DNA of 64,000 nucleotides from Aeromonas fluvialis (GTDB taxonomy: Bacteria > Pseudomonadota > Gammaproteobacteria > Enterobacterales > Aeromonadaceae): NCBI RefSeq assembly GCF_000819885.1, contig NZ_CDBO01000008.1, forward strand, positions 1 through 64,000, written 5' to 3'. Positions 58,606-64,000 of this stretch are shown one piece after another. The position numbers and the translations under genes were made by a program. The notes below the pieces were generated by a model. That model was given only the letters and a program-made list of their open reading frames with translations. It was not told the origin of the DNA and made no database searches. Numbering within the stretch: the first letter of the stretch is position 1; the number at the start of each line of letters is the position of its first letter.

Positions 58606-59478
58606 ATGAAGCGAATTATGCTATTCCTGGTGACCAACCTGGCCGTCATGCTGGTGCTGGGGGTGGTACTCAATATCCTGTTCTCGGTTCTGGGGATCAA
58701 CAAGTCCAGCATTTCCGGGCTGCTGCTGTTCTGTGCCGTGTTCGGTTTTGGGGGTTCCTTTATCTCCTTGCTGATGTCCAAGTGGATGGCCAAGCGCAGC
58801 TATGGTGTCCAGGTCATCGAGCAACCCCGTAACGAGACCGAGCACTGGCTGGTGAGCACTGTGGCTCGTCAGGCCCGCGAAGCGGGTATCAAGATGCCGG
58901 AAGTGGGGATCTACGACTCTCCCGAGATGAACGCCTTTGCGACCGGTGCCCGCCGCGATGATTCGCTGGTGGCGGTCTCCTCCGGCCTGCTCTACAGCAT
59001 GAGCCGTGACGAGGCGGAAGCGGTGCTGGCCCACGAAGTGAGCCACGTGGCCAACGGCGACATGGTGACCCTGACCCTGATCCAGGGGGTGGTGAACACC
59101 TTCGTGATGTTCTTCGCCCGCATCGTGGCCGGCGTCATCAGCAACTTCTTCAGCTCCAACAACGAGGAAGAGAGCAGCAGTAGTGGCGGCTTCGCCTACA
59201 TGATCACCGTGTTCGTGCTGGAGATGCTGTTCGGCGTGCTGGCCTCCATCATCGTCATGTGGTTCAGCCGTCAGCGTGAATTCCGCGCCGATGCCGGTGC
59301 CGCCAAGCTGGCCGGTCGTGACAAGATGATCGCCGCCCTTGAGCGTCTCTCCCGCGGTGCCGAGCCGCAGATGGAAGGCGCCATGATGGCCTTTGGCATC
59401 AACGGCAAGCGCTCCATGAGCGAGCTGTTCATGAGCCACCCACCCATAGAGCAGCGTATCGCCGCCCTGCGTGGTTAA
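58606..59478 (+). CDS. htpX: Membrane protease HtpX
   Basis: 290 residues from the ATG at 58606 (AAGGAG upstream), near E. coli HtpX (293). Two N-terminal helices ([17 protein letters not shown] and [15 protein letters not shown]) are followed by the M48 zinc motif [12 protein letters not shown] and the family's [12 protein letters not shown]. Two further helices and the zinc Glu in [12 protein letters not shown] are also present. It degrades damaged inner-membrane proteins together with FtsH, usually under Cpx control; I do not see a clear CpxR box here. Its terminator is shared with the converging fusion gene. Confidence 0.96.
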   Translation: MKRIMLFLVTNLAVMLVLGVVLNILFSVLGINKSSISGLLLFCAVFGFGGSFISLLMSKWMAKRSYGVQVIEQPRNETEHWLVSTVARQAREAGIKMPEVGIYDSPEMNAFATGARRDDSLVAVSSGLLYSMSRDEAEAVLAHEVSHVANGDMVTLTLIQGVVNTFVMFFARIVAGVISNFFSSNNEEESSSSGGFAYMITVFVLEMLFGVLASIIVMWFSRQREFRADAGAAKLAGRDKMIAALERLSRGAEPQMEGAMMAFGINGKRSMSELFMSHPPIEQRIAALRG

Positions 59479-59492
59479 GCGATCCTGCCATT

Positions 59493-59521
59493 AAAAACGG
59501 CTGCCCTCGGGCAGCCGTTTT
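59493..59521. terminator. Bidirectional terminator between htpX and the MOSC fusion gene
   Basis: AAAAACGGCTGCCC-TC-GGGCAGCCGTTTT; T runs flank it on both strands. Confidence 0.92.
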
Positions 59522-59555
59522 GTTTTCTGGGGCCGCCCTCTTAGGGGCGCGGGGC

Positions 59556-61364
59556 TTATCGCGGGCCGATCACCAGATCGGTGAGCGGCACGGCGCAGCA
59601 GGTGAGGATCTTGCCTTCGGCCCGTTCGGCGGCAGTGATGGCGGGGGCGTCGGGGTGATCCACTTCGCCCGAAAGCAGGGTCTGCTTGCAACTGCCGCAG
59701 ATGCCGGCACGGCAGCTCCAGGGCAGCTCCACCCCTTGTTTGCTGGCCTGATCGAGGAGGGTGCCCTGATTGTTGCCGGCAAACACCCGCTCGCCGATGT
59801 GCAGTTGCACCGTCTGATGAGCGCGGGCCACCGAGAGGATGGCGCCGCCAAAGCTCTCCTGCCTGATGCGTGCGGCCGGCACACCAAGGGCTGCCACTTT
59901 GGCCGCCGCATCGGCCATAAAGCCGTGGGGGCCGCAGATAAAGACCTCTTTTTCGGCCAACCCTTTTACCAGCGCGAGGTGCTCATCGTTGAGTCGCCCT
60001 CTCTGCCCCTGCCAGTGGCTGTCCGGCTGGCTCAGGATAATGGTGAGGGTCATCCCCTGCTGCGCCATGGTGTGCAGCTCGCCGGCGGCGGGAATGTCCG
60101 CTTCGCTGCGGCACAGGTGCATAAAGTGGACATCGCCAAGCTCGCCGCGCAGGGCCAGAGTGCGGGCCATCGCCAACATGGGGGTGACGCCGGAGCCTGC
60201 GGAGAGCAGCAGGAGATTGTGCTCACGGCCCAGGTGAAACTCTCCTGCAGGGTTGGCGGCCAGCAGGGTATTGCCCACCTGCAACTGCTGATGCAGCCAG
60301 TGGGAGATGCGGCCACCTTCCACCTTCTTGACGCTGATGCTGTATCGCTCCGGGTGATCCGCTGTGGAACTCAGGGTATAGCGCCGCTGAACCCGCTCGT
60401 TTTTGATATCTAGGCTGATGGGTAGATGCTGGCCCGGCAGGTAGTCGGGCAGGGGCTCGCCATCGGCCGCCTCGAACCAGAAGGTCTCGAGATCCCGCGC
60501 CAGCGGTTCGCGGGCCACGCAGATCAACTCCCGCTTTTTGGGGGCTGCGTTGGGGTAGACAGGCGCGCGGGTGCGTTCCAGTACCTCGATCTCGCTGCCT
60601 GCCTCAATCCACCCCTCGTTCAGCGCCACCAGATTCTGGCCGAAGTAGACCTCGCCATCCTCGCCGCGGCGGTAACGGGTGAGGGTGGCCAGCGGCTCTT
60701 TCAGGGCATTGAAGCGATCGGTGCCTGCCTCCACCGTGGTCATGATGCAGCGGCTGCAGGGCTTGGCCACCCGAAACTCCACCTCGCCGATACGGATGCG
60801 CACCCAGCTGTCCTCCTCGAAGGGTTGAGTGCCGCTTGCCATCAGATTGGTGCGAAACTGGCTCATCTGGTGCAGGGCATCGGAGCGCAGATTGAGATCC
60901 TCAAGCGAAGCCTGACTAATCAGCAGCAGCGGATAACCGTCGGCAAAGCTGACCCGGGTGCCGCTCTTTTCCCGAAAACGATCAGAGGTTTCACCCAGCC
61001 AGAGCAGTTGCACCGTTTCCCCTGCCACCCGGCTTAGCCAGCTGTCAGCAATGGGGGTGGTATGCAGTGCGGTGAAGCGGTCGCCCCAAACTCCTGTCGC
61101 TTGCGGGGCGCGGCTGAAGTGAGCCTCTTGCAGGGAGAGCGGTTCAACGCCCGGATAGTTCAGTTGCAGGCCACCTGCAACTGGAGTCGCAACCACCTGC
61201 TGCAACTGGGGGTGGGTGCGCGCGGTGACAAAGGTGCCGTCCGGTTTGACCACCATAAAGCGGCGATCGCCGGCGAGCCCCTCTTCGGTTACCCGGGCGC
61301 GGGCCAGCGCCATGCCCGCAGTCGACTTGATGGGGTAGAGATGAATGCTGGCTAGCGTCGGCAT
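59556..61364 (-). CDS. MOSC domain - flavoreductase - [2Fe-2S] ferredoxin fusion (YcbX-like)
   Basis: 602 residues from the ATG at 61364 (MPTLASIHLYPIKSTAGM); an upstream extension has no match. Residues 1-265 are an MOSC N-terminal plus MOSC domain; the conserved cysteine, probable molybdenum ligand, is in AKPCSRCIMTTVEAGTD. Residues about 275-500 form a ferredoxin-NADP reductase module with RRYTLSS (FAD) and LLSAGSGVTPMLAM (NAD(P)). The last 90 residues are a plant-type ferredoxin with CRAGICGSC. E. coli YcbX (369) has MOSC and ferredoxin but no reductase module. Probably a self-sufficient reductase of N-hydroxylated compounds; this is inference. Confidence 0.88.
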   Translation of the reverse strand: MPTLASIHLYPIKSTAGMALARARVTEEGLAGDRRFMVVKPDGTFVTARTHPQLQQVVATPVAGGLQLNYPGVEPLSLQEAHFSRAPQATGVWGDRFTALHTTPIADSWLSRVAGETVQLLWLGETSDRFREKSGTRVSFADGYPLLLISQASLEDLNLRSDALHQMSQFRTNLMASGTQPFEEDSWVRIRIGEVEFRVAKPCSRCIMTTVEAGTDRFNALKEPLATLTRYRRGEDGEVYFGQNLVALNEGWIEAGSEIEVLERTRAPVYPNAAPKKRELICVAREPLARDLETFWFEAADGEPLPDYLPGQHLPISLDIKNERVQRRYTLSSTADHPERYSISVKKVEGGRISHWLHQQLQVGNTLLAANPAGEFHLGREHNLLLLSAGSGVTPMLAMARTLALRGELGDVHFMHLCRSEADIPAAGELHTMAQQGMTLTIILSQPDSHWQGQRGRLNDEHLALVKGLAEKEVFICGPHGFMADAAAKVAALGVPAARIRQESFGGAILSVARAHQTVQLHIGERVFAGNNQGTLLDQASKQGVELPWSCRAGICGSCKQTLLSGEVDHPDAPAITAAERAEGKILTCCAVPLTDLVIGPR

Positions 61365-61780
61365 GTCCGGTTCCTTATTGAAGTGACTGTTTTTGCTAGG
61401 GAAGAGGGCAACATAACGGTTCCTTTCTGATCCGGCAATCTCTTCACTGTGCCGATCGATGGCGAGACAGACAATGCAGTTTTTTTGATAAACCGGCCCC
61501 TGTTTGCCGTGCCGATTTTGGTGGTGTCGGGTCACACGCGGCAAAGGCCGAGGTCAATCAGGAAGATGTTAGCTGAGTCACGTTCCGCTCTATTTGAGTC
61601 ATCAACTGCAACATTTTTTGATCCTGATGCGCTAATCAGTACAAAAAAGCGACCATTATCGACTCAGTTCCCAGTTTCTAACGCTTTCGCTTCTTCCCTC
61701 TCTGGCCACCGTCCGCTTCGGCGACACGGTATCAAGTGCTATCGGAGTGGGCCTGTTACCCAACAAGAAGAAAGCAATGT
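61365..61780. other. 416-base divergent region before the nifJ pair
   Basis: AT-richer than its surroundings and must hold promoters for both sides. Weak FNR-like pieces (TTGATCCTGATG near 61618; TTGAGTCATCAA with a wrong spacer) are seen but do not reach a usable match. No coding frame recognised. Confidence 0.45.

Positions 61781-64000
<2,220 letters not shown>

Noticed and set aside
61600-61640. Possible FNR box upstream of the nifJ pair (TTGATCCTGATG and TTGAGTCATCAA)
   Set aside because: The first lacks the right half-site and the second has a four-base rather than six-base centre.

Overview
The window is GC-rich chromosomal DNA from a gammaproteobacterium. The best guess is Aeromonas. 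This rests on the mix of enterobacterial-type and Vibrio/Shewanella-type genes and on recognisable gammaproteobacterial gene orders: nadK/recN opposite grpE, dnaK-dnaJ, yffB-dapE-ypfN and bioA/bioBFCD. It is recall of gene families, not a database search. No rRNA, tRNA, CRISPR array, prophage or complete insertion sequence is visible.

Layout. 0-2.3 kb: a decayed IS200/IS605-type OrfB (TnpB) tail, hns, and ugd on the opposite strand. 2.6-6.7 kb: ppaC, recN (with LexA boxes) and nadK, all leftward. 6.9-11.0 kb: the heat-shock set grpE, dnaK, dnaJ, with clear sigma-32 promoters. 11.1-17.8 kb: a complete sucrose PTS operon scrY-K-A-B-R with three repressor operators and a probable CRP site. 17.9-27.9 kb: the most unusual region. 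A tightly packed nine-gene run begins with an ArsR-family regulator carrying two cysteines spaced as in persulfide sensors. It continues through two YeeE/YedE sulfur-transport proteins, an adaptor plus RND pump, and a second cysteine-rich adaptor plus a MacB-like ABC exporter. A DUF2892 membrane protein is divergent to it.

28-36 kb mixes housekeeping genes (bamE, an iron alcohol dehydrogenase, udp, an RluA-type pseudouridine synthase, a RhtB-type exporter) with several gene remains. These are a PLP-decarboxylase pseudogene built from three retained pieces, the 3' third of a ribonucleoside hydrolase, and a duplicated 3' end of a small winged-helix gene. 36-41 kb: two cation/proton antiporters flanking a cytoplasmic GH84 hexosaminidase. 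41-43.9 kb: ypfN, an M15 peptidase, dapE, yffB and a small unknown gene. 44-50 kb: anaerobic C4-dicarboxylate transporters dcuC and dcuB, both behind FNR-like boxes, with an M20 peptidase and a Dph6-like PP-loop protein between them. 50-53 kb: a solute-binding protein, asnS, a small membrane protein, and a haem-c/HAMP membrane protein without an output domain. 53-58.5 kb: the divergent biotin locus. 58.6-64 kb: htpX, a MOSC-flavoreductase-ferredoxin fusion, and a GltD-like iron-sulfur flavoprotein overlapping nifJ, which runs off the window.

Start codons were often moved inward from the longest possible reading frame, using ribosome-binding sites, overlaps with upstream genes and the known N-termini of families. 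Very long open frames lie antisense to dnaK, dnaJ, the RND gene, dcuC and others. They are judged to be a by-product of strong codon bias.
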